This document shows positions 24,413 through 32,759 of a stretch of DNA of 64,000 nucleotides, piece by piece (positions within the stretch are counted from its first letter, which is position 1; the number at the start of each line of letters is the position of its first letter). The stretch spans positions 4,441 through 68,440 of the forward strand of contig JBMHCR010000012.1 in NCBI GenBank assembly GCA_049889815.1. The letters are read 5' to 3'. The translations under genes were made by a program, and so were the position numbers. Source of the stretch: JBPOFY01 sp049889815. Lineage in GTDB: Bacteria > Verrucomicrobiota > Verrucomicrobiia > Opitutales > Coraliomargaritaceae. The notes below the pieces were generated by a model. It was not told the origin of the DNA. It did no database searches and worked only from the letters and a program-made list of their open reading frames with translations.

Positions 24413-26407
24413 CTACGATTGGATGATTGCGAGGAAGGCTGTTTCGTCGAGAATGGTGATGCCGAGTTTTTCAGCTTTTGCGAATTTGGAGCCCGAGGCT
24501 TCGCCCGCGATCACGTAGTCCGTCTTTTTACTCACGTTGGAACTCGTGCGGCCACCCGCAGCCTCGATAAGCTGGGTCGCTTCGCCTCGGGTGAGGGTGG
24601 GGAGTGTGCCGGTGAGGACAAAAGTTTTTCCGGTAAGTGCACCATCACGTTCACTGCTTCGGGCGGATGTAAAGTTGAGTCCGTATGTGCGGAGTCGATT
24701 GATTAAGTCGAGATTGGCTTCTTCGGCGAACCATGTGTGAATGCCTAGAGCCATAATGGAGCCGATACCGTCAATCGCTTCTAGTTGCCCTTCAGTGGCG
24801 CTAGCGAGCTCGTCGAGAGATGCAAAATTGGCTTCAAGGTCTTTTGCGGATTGTTTGCCGACGTGTGGAATGCCGAGGCCGTGGATGAGTTGCCAAAGTT
24901 CGCGTTGTTTACTAGCTTCCAGAGCATCAACTAGATTCTGAGCGGATTTTTCGGCAAATTTCTCCAGCTCCAAGAGTTGCTCTTTCTTGAGCTTGTAGAG
25001 GTCGGCGATGTTCTTTGCGAGTCCGCGCGATACGAGCTGCTCGACGACGGCGCTTCCGAGGTTTTCGATGTCCATGCAGGCGCGACTGGCAAAGTGCTGG
25101 AGTGCCCGCTGCTGGCGAATCGGGTCGTCTTTGCTGACGATGCGCCACGCCGCACCCTCCGGATCGCGCTCGGCTTCGATACCTAGATCCTGAAGATGTT
25201 GCCCAAAGTCGAAAGGCTGGCTGTCTGCCGGTCGCTTGCTTTCGATGACTCCGAGTACCTGCGGAATGATTTCTCCTGCTTTCTGAACCAGCACAGTGTC
25301 ACCTGGGCGTATGTCCTTACGGCGAATTTCATCTTCATTGTGAAGCGTTGCGCGCGACACGGTGGTGCCTGCGAGTTGGACAGGTTCTAAGTTGGCTACC
25401 GGTGTGAGAACTCCGGTGCGTCCGATTTGTATACTGATCTCTTTGAGGAGTGTTTCCGCACGTTCAGCTTCGAATTTAAATGAGATCGCCCAGCGCGGTG
25501 CTTTAGATGTGAAGCCGGCTTCCTCCTGTAGGCGAAAGTCGTCGAGTTTTACCACGGCTCCGTCGGTTGGGTAAGTGAATCTCTGACGAAGTGTATCCAA
25601 CTCTTCAATACTCGACCATGCATTGTCGATCCCGTCTGTTAGCCAAATCTTCTCTAGCACGGGGAAGCCCCAGTTTTTGAGACGTTGTTGAATCTCTGCC
25701 TGATGACTGAAGAAGTGCGCCGGTTCACACGCGCCTACACCGTAGAGAACAATTTCCAATTTGCGGCTGCGGGCCTCGGTTGGGTCGAGGAGCTTGATGG
25801 TCCCGGCAGCGAGGTTTCGAGGGTTGGCATAGAGTTGCTGGCCTTCGGCTTCACGGACGGTATTGATGCGCTCAAACTCCTCGTGGAGCATGTAGATCTC
25901 GCCGCGTACTTCCAATATTTCTGGGGCATTTTCGATTTGCTTTGGCAGGCCGTCTATATGGCGCACGTTTTGACTAATATCATCTCCCTCCGTGCCATTG
26001 CCGCGAGAGACCGCACGTATGAAGTGCCCGTTCTCGTAGGTGAGGCTGACGGCGACGCCATCGATTTTTGGTTCGACGAGGTATTTGAGTGTTTGTTTTG
26101 GGAAACGTTTTTTAAGCCGTTCGCCGAATTCGATCAACTCTTCCCGGTTGTAGGTATTGTCCAGACTAAGCATCGGAACACGGTGGCGATAACTTTCAAA
26201 AGCTTCGAGGCGGTCGTCACCGACCGATTGAGTGGGGGATTCGCTAAAGTCGAAGCTTGGATTGGCGGTTTCTAACGCAGCCAGTTTGGCCTTTATGCGA
26301 TCATAGGCCTGATCGTCTATGATGGGCTGAGCGTCTTTATAGTAGAGGCGATCGTGCTTCTCGATTTCTGCGCGCAGCTTTGCGATTGTTTTTTCAGGGG
26401 CCACCAT
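24413..26407 (-). CDS. ligA: NAD-dependent DNA ligase LigA without zinc-finger cysteines
   Basis: 664 aa. It seals nicks in replication and repair using NAD. N-terminal Ia domain, adenylation motif E-P-K-I-D-G (Lys114), R-G-N-G-T-E-G-D-D, G-A-V-V-K, then an OB fold (G-R-T-G-V-L-T-P-V-A), helix-hairpin-helix repeats and a C-terminal BRCT domain (about 590-664, G-K-T-F-V-L-T-G-T-L). The stretch at 404-433, where LigA normally has four zinc-binding Cys (C-P-x-C then C-x-N-x-x-C-P), reads H-L-Q-D-L-G and R-I-V-S-K-D-D-P-I, with none of the four. Flanking motifs are intact, so the change is a local loss. Confidence 0.93.
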   Translation of the reverse strand: MVAPEKTIAKLRAEIEKHDRLYYKDAQPIIDDQAYDRIKAKLAALETANPSFDFSESPTQSVGDDRLEAFESYRHRVPMLSLDNTYNREELIEFGERLKKRFPKQTLKYLVEPKIDGVAVSLTYENGHFIRAVSRGNGTEGDDISQNVRHIDGLPKQIENAPEILEVRGEIYMLHEEFERINTVREAEGQQLYANPRNLAAGTIKLLDPTEARSRKLEIVLYGVGACEPAHFFSHQAEIQQRLKNWGFPVLEKIWLTDGIDNAWSSIEELDTLRQRFTYPTDGAVVKLDDFRLQEEAGFTSKAPRWAISFKFEAERAETLLKEISIQIGRTGVLTPVANLEPVQLAGTTVSRATLHNEDEIRRKDIRPGDTVLVQKAGEIIPQVLGVIESKRPADSQPFDFGQHLQDLGIEAERDPEGAAWRIVSKDDPIRQQRALQHFASRACMDIENLGSAVVEQLVSRGLAKNIADLYKLKKEQLLELEKFAEKSAQNLVDALEASKQRELWQLIHGLGIPHVGKQSAKDLEANFASLDELASATEGQLEAIDGIGSIMALGIHTWFAEEANLDLINRLRTYGLNFTSARSSERDGALTGKTFVLTGTLPTLTRGEATQLIEAAGGRTSSNVSKKTDYVIAGEASGSKFAKAEKLGITILDETAFLAIIQS

Positions 26408-26605
26408 TTCGATTGATTAAAAAAAGGTTTTGCACTAAGGAAAGCAAGAAACGGTGAATTTGTTGCGGTCTGTGTTCGGCGGATCAAACAACTTAGACAT
26501 TCGGCGGCTAACCGAGTAGGCGACAGCGGAGTGTGAGTCATGCGAGAGGGAAGGGCATAGATTTAAGAAAGACGCAAATTACTGTGATTTCAGCCAGTTC
26601 TATGA

Positions 26606-26827
26606 TCAGCTAAATAATCCGAAGGCGGTGAAGAAGATGGAAAAGTTCTTTCGGTTTAGAAATAAAATGATTCCGATCGAGTTATCTATTGCGTCGTACG
26701 GTGTGATGATGCCGAGGTAGAAGAGTCCACTCAAAGCCCCGAAACCTTAGATAGTCAATTTGCTGAGTTGAGAAGGCGCGAGGCTGTAGAGGTTATCCGA
26801 TAGAAACAGGACTCCATAATGAATCAC
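26606..26827 (-). pseudogene. Possible decayed small membrane-protein gene with an in-frame stop
   Basis: From a GTG at 26827 the minus strand reads 26 codons (V-I-H-Y-G-V-L-F-L-S-D-N), one TAA (26749-26747), then 46 further codons in the same frame rich in hydrophobic residues (L-S-G-L-F-Y-L-G-I-I-T-P-Y, G-I-I-L-F-L, F-F-T-A-F-G-L-F) to a TGA at 26606. This looks like an eroded membrane protein. I do not recognise a family. The rest of the 472-bp gap between ligA and the ABM gene shows no gene. Confidence 0.3.
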
Positions 26828-26879
26828 GGTTAGCCGTCGGGTATAATTGTCCCTAAGCAGAGCAAGCCGAATTCGAGAA

Positions 26880-27170
26880 TTAATCGATTTGTGTCATTTC
26901 ATTTACGGTTAGGCTCTCCAAAGCTCCGTCGGTGTTCGCGATAAAGTTTTTTAGGGTTTGGTTGTTCATGTGCATCTGCCAGAAATCGCGGTTTTCCCAG
27001 TTCTCGAAGAAGAGGAAATGTGCTGGGTTGTGGTTGTTCTGATGTAGGTCGTATTGGATGCAGCCTACTTCAACACGGGTGGGTGCAATGAGCTTTTCCA
27101 GTTCGGCTTTTACAAGGTCAATCGAATCAGGCTTAGCGATGATGGTAGCGACGATGGTAAGTTTGGGCAT
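26880..27170 (-). CDS. ABM-domain (putative quinol monooxygenase-like) protein
   Basis: 96 aa from the ATG at 27170. A longer frame from a TTG at 27200 is less likely. The antibiotic biosynthesis monooxygenase ferredoxin-like fold is shown by L-T-I-V-A-T-I, the central R-V-E-V-G-C-I-Q-Y-D-L-H-Q and F-L-F-F-E-N-W-E-N-R-D-F-W-Q-M-H, the pattern of YgiN-like proteins. Family members oxidise quinols or detoxify small aromatics without cofactors. It lies 37 bp downstream of a quinone-oxidoreductase-like gene on the same strand, which supports a shared redox or detoxification task. Confidence 0.8.
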   Translation of the reverse strand: MPKLTIVATIIAKPDSIDLVKAELEKLIAPTRVEVGCIQYDLHQNNHNPAHFLFFENWENRDFWQMHMNNQTLKNFIANTDGALESLTVNEMTQID

Positions 27171-27207
27171 GGTCTGTCTTTTGCAGTATTGATTTGTCAA
27201 TTAAAGG

Positions 27208-28224
27208 CTACCGGATGCCGCCGAGAACGTTTTTGCCGATCACTCGACCACTCTCCTGTAGAGCATGTGCTGCTTTGAGCTTGCTTACAGTGAGAGCGCC
27301 AAGGTTGTTAGTGACTGTCGATTGCAGTGTGCCTTCGTCGATTAGGGCGGAGACACGGTTGAGTAGCTCGTGCTGTTTTTCGATGTCGTCGGTTTGAAAC
27401 ATTGATCGAGCAAACATGAATTCCCATCGCAGGCTGAGCGACTTGAGTTTAAGTAGATTGGCATCCAGTGTCTCGGGGTCGTCGATCACTGCGATCGAGC
27501 CACGAGTTTTGATGAGTTCGATGATGGATTGATAGTGACTACTGGTGCCATTGAGTGAGGCGACATACTCGGGTTCGGTGTGGAGTGCTTTCATCTGGTT
27601 GACGAGCGACTTGCGATGATCGATGACATGATCGGCACCCATTTTTTTGACCCACTCGATGGTATCTGGGCGCGATGCGGTGGTGACGACCGTCAACTGT
27701 GTCAATTTCTTCGCTAGTTGAATCAGAATCGAGCCAACGCCTCCCGCGCCCCCGACGATGAGGATGGCTTCGCCTGCACCATCGCCCTCTTTAATTGCGA
27801 GCGAATCAAAGAGAAGCTCCCATGCGGTGATGGAGGTGAGTGGCATGCCAGCAGCCTCAGCAAAATCGAGTGAGTGTGGTTTCTTACCTACGATTCGCTC
27901 GTCGACCGCATGAAGCTCAGAGTTGGTGCCAGAGCGAGTGATATCGCCTGCATAGAAGACTTCGTCGCCGACTTTAAACAGGCTGACCTTGCTACCAACT
28001 TCTTTGACAATCCCAGCTGCGTCGTAACCAATAATCTTGGTTTCGCCAGGTTCAGGGCCCATTTGCGGGCGGGTGCGCACCTTCACATCAACTGGGTTAA
28101 CTGAGATGCCTTTAACCTCAACGAGGAGGTCGCGAGGGCCGAGTTCGGGCTGAGGTGCTTCAAACTCAATCAGAGAGTCCGCTCGCTCGATCGGGCCTGT
28201 TTGTTTGTATCCAATCGCTTTCAT
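27208..28224 (-). CDS. Zinc-type alcohol dehydrogenase-like / quinone oxidoreductase (MDR superfamily)
   Basis: 338 aa from the ATG at 28224. MDR fold: GroES-like N-terminal domain with S-V-N-P-V-D-V-K-V-R, G-Y-D-A-A-G-I-V-K-E-V-G and F-K-V-G-D-E-V, then the nucleotide-binding loop I-V-G-G-A-G-G-V-G-S-I-L-I-Q-L-A-K. The catalytic zinc Cys and His of true alcohol dehydrogenases are missing, so it is of the zinc-free quinone-oxidoreductase type (TIGR02817-like), using NADPH. It is the first gene of a two-gene unit with the ABM protein. Confidence 0.85.
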   Translation of the reverse strand: MKAIGYKQTGPIERADSLIEFEAPQPELGPRDLLVEVKGISVNPVDVKVRTRPQMGPEPGETKIIGYDAAGIVKEVGSKVSLFKVGDEVFYAGDITRSGTNSELHAVDERIVGKKPHSLDFAEAAGMPLTSITAWELLFDSLAIKEGDGAGEAILIVGGAGGVGSILIQLAKKLTQLTVVTTASRPDTIEWVKKMGADHVIDHRKSLVNQMKALHTEPEYVASLNGTSSHYQSIIELIKTRGSIAVIDDPETLDANLLKLKSLSLRWEFMFARSMFQTDDIEKQHELLNRVSALIDEGTLQSTVTNNLGALTVSKLKAAHALQESGRVIGKNVLGGIR

Positions 28225-28492
28225 GGGAGTCACCAAGGATCAAGTTTCCGTTCGATGCAAATTGAAAGCGCGGGGGTGCATCGCTCCAGCAATAATTGAA
28301 AAATCGAGTCAGAGTGGCGTTACTAACTGATTGGGTGCCTCAGCGCCGACGCGTGGTTACTTAATTGGGTCACAGGGGGTTTTCGGTAGCAAGGTTTGCA
28401 GTTATAGAAGCAATAAGTGATTGCGACAGAAGAGGCTGTTCATCGAGATGGCTGGTTCCGAATGATAGCTCTTTTGGTGGCATTCGAAACCA

Positions 28493-30574
28493 CTATAATT
28501 CGGCCTCTTCTCTAGCGGCTTTGGTCATGCGCACTACATTGCGGACTGCGTTTTTGGTCAAAATGTTGCCTCCAGTGCCACGTCCGCGAACAGCGTAGTC
28601 CTTGAAAAAGACATCCTCTTCGGTCTTACGTAGGCGGGGTGCAGGTTTGAGGTTTACTTTAACCGCATCTGGGCGTCCGCCAGTTGGGTAGCAGGTAATA
28701 TAGAACACACGTGAGCCGGGTTTGCCCTTGGTTAGGTCATATTCTTTATCACGGGTTACGCCGCCAGTAGTGAAGTGTTTGATGAGCGTCGGCCCGGTGC
28801 GTCCGTCGCGATAGACCATGCAATAGGTGAGGGCGTTCGGTTCGGCGCGGTTAAAAATATCTATGTGCAGGATGTTTTTGCCAAAGAATGCTTTTGGGCT
28901 GACTTTGCTGACGATCAGCTTGCCCTCTTGATTGATAGCGATCACGTCGTCGAGGTTGGAACATTTGCAGATGGCTTCGTCTTTTTTCATGCTGGTGCCA
29001 GCAAAGCCTTCCTTCTTGTCCACGTAGAGCGTCTCGCTTGCGATGACAACTTCTTGAGCGACGACCTTCTCGAAGGAAGCAAGCTCAGTCTTTCGCTCAC
29101 GGCCTTTGCCGTATTTCTTCTTTAGCTCAGTGAACCATTTGATCGCATACTTGGTGAGATACTTTAGGTTCTTCTTTGTTTCTTCGATCGCGTGCTCAAG
29201 GTTCTTGATCTGTTCATCGGCTTTGAATGAGTCGTATTTCGAGATGCGCTTGATCTTAATTTCGAGTAAGCGGAGGATGTCGTCTTCGGTAATCTTGCGC
29301 TTGAAGAGCTTCTTGTAAGGGACAAGTCCTTTGTCGACGGTCTTGATCACGCCCTCCCAGGTTACCTCTTTTTCAATGCGGCGATAGATGCGCTTTTCGA
29401 TGAAGATCTTTTCGAGCGAGCAGAAGTGCCATTTTTCTTCGAGCTCACTGAGTTGAATTTCAAGCTCGAGCTTGAGTAGCTCGCGGGTCTTTTCGGTGGC
29501 AAGGTAGAGCAGGTCTGCAGCGGAAAAGAAGTGGGGCTTCTCGTTCTCGATCACACAGATATTGGTTGAGACAGACAGTTCGCAATCGGTGAAGGCGTAA
29601 AGCGCTTGTTCGGCAGTCTCGGCATCGACTCCGGAGGGCAGATAGACGAGAATCTCGACTTTGTCAGCAGTGTTGTCTTCCACCCGGGAGATCTTGATCT
29701 TGCTCTTGTCATTGGCAGATAGAATTGAGTCGATCAACGAGGTAGTGGTCTTGCCGAAGGGGAGCTCTGTGATCGCGAGGAGGTTCTTCTTGCGCCTCTC
29801 GATACGGGCACGGACTTTTACGCGACCACCTCGTTTGCCATTATTGTATTCTGAGGCGTCGGCGATGCCGCCGGTCGGGAAGTCGGGAACGATCTCAGGC
29901 TTCTTTTTACGGAGCAGAGCGATGCAACCGTCGAGTAGCTCGATGAAATTATGCGGTAGGATTTTGCAGGATAGGCCAACGGCGATGCCCTCAGCGCCTT
30001 GTGCCAGCAGCAGTGGGAATTTGACGGGTAGTGTCTCTGGTTCCTTGTTGCGACCATCGTAGGAGGAGAGCCACTTGGTGGTCTTGGGATTGAAGACGAC
30101 ATCCAGAGCGAATTTCGACAGGCGCGCTTCGATGTATCGGGAGGCAGCAGCGGAGTCGCCCGTGAGCGTATTGCCCCAGTTGCCCTGCATATCGATGAGC
30201 AGGTCTTTTTGCCCAAGCTGCACCATGGCATCGGCAATTGAGGCGTCCCCGTGCGGGTGATACTTCATTGTGTTGCCGATTACATTGGCGACCTTGTTGT
30301 AGCGTCCATCCTCCAACTCTTTCATGGAGTGAAGGATGCGGCGCTGTACCGGCTTCAGGCCGTCGTTTGCGTGGGGCACAGCTCGCTCAAGGATTACATA
30401 ACTCGCGTAGTCGAGGAACCATTCGCTAAACATCTCGTTCACGTGTCCGCTGCTGCCTGCGAGACTGAAAAGTTCGTCGTCATTGGCTACTTCCTCGGTT
30501 GCCGCGTCTTCATTAGCATCGAGTATCAGTTCAAGGTTTTCAGTCTTTTTCTTTGGCGTTTTCTTGCGAGGCAT
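28493..30574 (-). CDS. parC: Type IIA topoisomerase subunit A (ParC/GyrA-like)
   Basis: 693 aa. The N-terminus is lysine-rich and acidic. Then come the winged-helix A subunit core with D-G-L-K-P-V-Q-R-R-I-L, H-P-H-G-D-A-S-I, G-N-W-G-N and the catalytic A-A-S-R-Y-I-E-A-R-L (Tyr147), followed by the tower and coiled coil (about 360-480) and a short beta-pinwheel-like C-terminus. The protein is shorter than GyrA (about 850) and lacks the GyrA-box, so ParC-like decatenation is more likely than supercoiling. This resembles Bacteroidetes-type ParC. No parE is adjacent, unlike in most genomes. Confidence 0.85.
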   Translation of the reverse strand: MPRKKTPKKKTENLELILDANEDAATEEVANDDELFSLAGSSGHVNEMFSEWFLDYASYVILERAVPHANDGLKPVQRRILHSMKELEDGRYNKVANVIGNTMKYHPHGDASIADAMVQLGQKDLLIDMQGNWGNTLTGDSAAASRYIEARLSKFALDVVFNPKTTKWLSSYDGRNKEPETLPVKFPLLLAQGAEGIAVGLSCKILPHNFIELLDGCIALLRKKKPEIVPDFPTGGIADASEYNNGKRGGRVKVRARIERRKKNLLAITELPFGKTTTSLIDSILSANDKSKIKISRVEDNTADKVEILVYLPSGVDAETAEQALYAFTDCELSVSTNICVIENEKPHFFSAADLLYLATEKTRELLKLELEIQLSELEEKWHFCSLEKIFIEKRIYRRIEKEVTWEGVIKTVDKGLVPYKKLFKRKITEDDILRLLEIKIKRISKYDSFKADEQIKNLEHAIEETKKNLKYLTKYAIKWFTELKKKYGKGRERKTELASFEKVVAQEVVIASETLYVDKKEGFAGTSMKKDEAICKCSNLDDVIAINQEGKLIVSKVSPKAFFGKNILHIDIFNRAEPNALTYCMVYRDGRTGPTLIKHFTTGGVTRDKEYDLTKGKPGSRVFYITCYPTGGRPDAVKVNLKPAPRLRKTEEDVFFKDYAVRGRGTGGNILTKNAVRNVVRMTKAAREEAEL

Positions 30575-30725
30575 GAATCAGGGATGTCAGTGATCGGAAA
30601 TGTAAACTCAGGAGGTAGTCCAAATCGAAGCGGCGATTCAAGTCGAAAGCTGATGGATGCGAGAATTCATGAAAAAATGAAGATTTTTGCTTATCGTGCG
30701 CCCATTTCCTGCTAGCACTTAGCCC

Positions 30726-32531
30726 ATGCAAGAAAGTACTTCTCCCAAGACTTCTCACAGAGCACTTTTAAAGTGGGTTGAGAAGATGGTGGCGCTCTGT
30801 GAGCCGGATTCGATTCACTGGTGCGATGGCACCCAAAAAGAAGCAGATCGCCTGTTTACTATGATGGTGAAGAAGGGTACGTGCGTGAAACTAAACGAGA
30901 AAAAACGGCCCAATAGCTACCTATTTCGCTCCGACCCGAACGATGTCGCGCGCGTTGAGTCTAGAACTTATATTTGCACTCAAAACCGCGATGGCGCGGG
31001 ACCAACCAATAACTGGGAAGAACCCCGTAAGATGCGCCGTAAGATGAAACGCCTCTTCAGGGGATGTATGCGCGGGCGGATCATGTATGTGATCCCTTTC
31101 AGTATGGGTCCCATAGGTGGACCGATCTCAAAGATTGGCGTCGAGATATCAGACTCGCCCTACGTGGTGGTCAATATGCGCATCATGGCGCGGATCGGTA
31201 ATCCAGTTTTAAAAGCCCTTGGCGACGATGGGCTTTTTGTCCCTTGCCTACATTCCGTTGGTGTGCCTTTGGCGGAGGGCGATGAGGATGTTGCGTGGCC
31301 CTGTAATCCGGAAGATACACACATTGTTCACTTCCCTGAAGAACGCACGATTGTGTCTTATGGTTCAGGCTATGGGGGGAATGCGCTTCTGGGTAAGAAG
31401 TGCCTCGCATTACGCATCGCATCGACGCTCGCTCGCGACGAAGGTTGGATGGCTGAACACATGCTGATTCTTGGCGTCGAGGAGCCCGATGGCACCAAGA
31501 CTTACGTCACAGCTGCTTTCCCAAGTGCCTGTGGCAAAACAAACTTTGCAATGTTGATACCGCCTGAGGAGATGGAGGGCTACAAAGTTACCTGTGTCGG
31601 AGACGATATTGCCTGGATCAAACCCGGCCCCGATGGGTGTCTTTATGCGATCAATCCAGAAGCGGGATTTTTCGGAGTGGCGCCTGGGACCTCTGAGGCG
31701 ACGAATCCGAATGCTATGGCGTCGTGCGCGCGTGATAGTATTTTTACCAATGTGGCACTCACCGACGATGGGGACATTTGGTGGGAGGGCATGACTGACA
31801 AGCCTCCTGCACATTTGATTGATTGGAAGGGTAACGACTGGACGCCCGACTCCGAGACGCCATCGTCGCATCCAAATAGTCGCTTCACAGCACCTGCAGC
31901 AAATTGCCCTGTGATTGATGTGAACTGGGAAAAGCCAGAAGGTGTCCGCGTGCACGCCATGATCTTTGGCGGGCGTCGTATGAACGATGTGCCACTTGTT
32001 ACACAAGCATTCAACTGGGGACATGGGGTCTACCTTGGTGCGACCACTGGTTCCGAAACAACCGCGGCCGCCGAAGGTGCAATGGGCACACTTCGCCGCG
32101 ATCCTATGGCGATGCTCCCATTCTGTGGCTATCACATGGGAGATTACTTCAATCATTGGATCAGTATGCAGCGTCAGCTCTCCGAGTCGCCGCGTATTTT
32201 TAATGTAAACTGGTTCCGCAAAGATGAAGAGGGCAATTGGATGTGGCCGGGCTTTGGTCAAAATATGCGTCCTCTGCGTTGGGTCGTGGAGCGCGCGACT
32301 GGACGCGCTGGTGCGAAGGAGACGCCGATTGGTTGGATGCCGCGTTATGAAGATATGGACTGGCGCGGCATGGAGGACTTTTCTGAAGAAGACTTTGAAG
32401 GACTGATGTATATCGACCGCGACCGATTAAAAATGCAAACCCTGCAACACGAAGAACTCTTCCTTAGGCTCTTTCAGCACCTTCCAAAGGAAATGATTTT
32501 CGAACGCGAACTTTTAATCTCCAGACTTTGA
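30726..32531 (+). CDS. pckG: Phosphoenolpyruvate carboxykinase (GTP)
   Basis: 601 aa, normal for the GTP class. It converts oxaloacetate to PEP for gluconeogenesis, as needed when growing on sugar acids or deoxy-sugar breakdown products. Visible: S-G-Y-G-G-N-A-L-L-G-K-K-C, the P-loop-type F-P-S-A-C-G-K-T-N-F with the reactive Cys, G-D-D-I-A-W, and the lid region F-N-W-G-H-G-V-Y-L. It diverges from parC across 151 bp. It is cytosolic and stands alone. Confidence 0.97.
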   Translation: MQESTSPKTSHRALLKWVEKMVALCEPDSIHWCDGTQKEADRLFTMMVKKGTCVKLNEKKRPNSYLFRSDPNDVARVESRTYICTQNRDGAGPTNNWEEPRKMRRKMKRLFRGCMRGRIMYVIPFSMGPIGGPISKIGVEISDSPYVVVNMRIMARIGNPVLKALGDDGLFVPCLHSVGVPLAEGDEDVAWPCNPEDTHIVHFPEERTIVSYGSGYGGNALLGKKCLALRIASTLARDEGWMAEHMLILGVEEPDGTKTYVTAAFPSACGKTNFAMLIPPEEMEGYKVTCVGDDIAWIKPGPDGCLYAINPEAGFFGVAPGTSEATNPNAMASCARDSIFTNVALTDDGDIWWEGMTDKPPAHLIDWKGNDWTPDSETPSSHPNSRFTAPAANCPVIDVNWEKPEGVRVHAMIFGGRRMNDVPLVTQAFNWGHGVYLGATTGSETTAAAEGAMGTLRRDPMAMLPFCGYHMGDYFNHWISMQRQLSESPRIFNVNWFRKDEEGNWMWPGFGQNMRPLRWVVERATGRAGAKETPIGWMPRYEDMDWRGMEDFSEEDFEGLMYIDRDRLKMQTLQHEELFLRLFQHLPKEMIFERELLISRL

Positions 32532-32615
32532 TTTAAGTGGACTGCGCTAGTCTGGGGGCGGAATTTTCCCTTGCTGTCAGTCGTAGTCACACTCTTCAAG
32601 GAGCCCATGATATGA

Positions 32616-32750
32616 GTCGAATGGTTAGGCGCCTTTGTATTGCACCTAGTGTTGGGCTCATTTATTTTTGCCACTGAGTTTGCCCAAGCTAAAACAGAGT
32701 CGACGAAGGAAATTGGTGGTAGATCGTCCTGCACCTCTGAAGCTGAGTAG
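32616..32750 (+). pseudogene. Signal-peptide-like remnant downstream of pckG
   Basis: Without a start codon the frame reads W-L-G-A-F-V-L-H-L-V-L-G-S-F-I-F-A-T-E-F-A-Q-A-K and ends at TAG (32748-32750), an export-signal-like stretch of about 45 codons. AAGGAG and an ATG in another frame precede it. This could be the eroded 5' end of a secreted protein gene at the border of the sulfatase region. Nothing else is seen in the 228-bp gap. Confidence 0.25.
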
Positions 32751-32759
32751 TGGAAAATA

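Noticed and set aside
28225..28492. Possible gene or RNA in the gap between the quinone-oxidoreductase-like gene and parC
   Set aside because: No ORF with coding character, no hairpin with U-run and no repeat could be found.
31410..32261. Long minus-strand ORF of about 283 codons inside pckG
   Set aside because: It lies antisense to the fully conserved PEP carboxykinase and has no recognisable motif; its length comes from the codon bias of the real gene.
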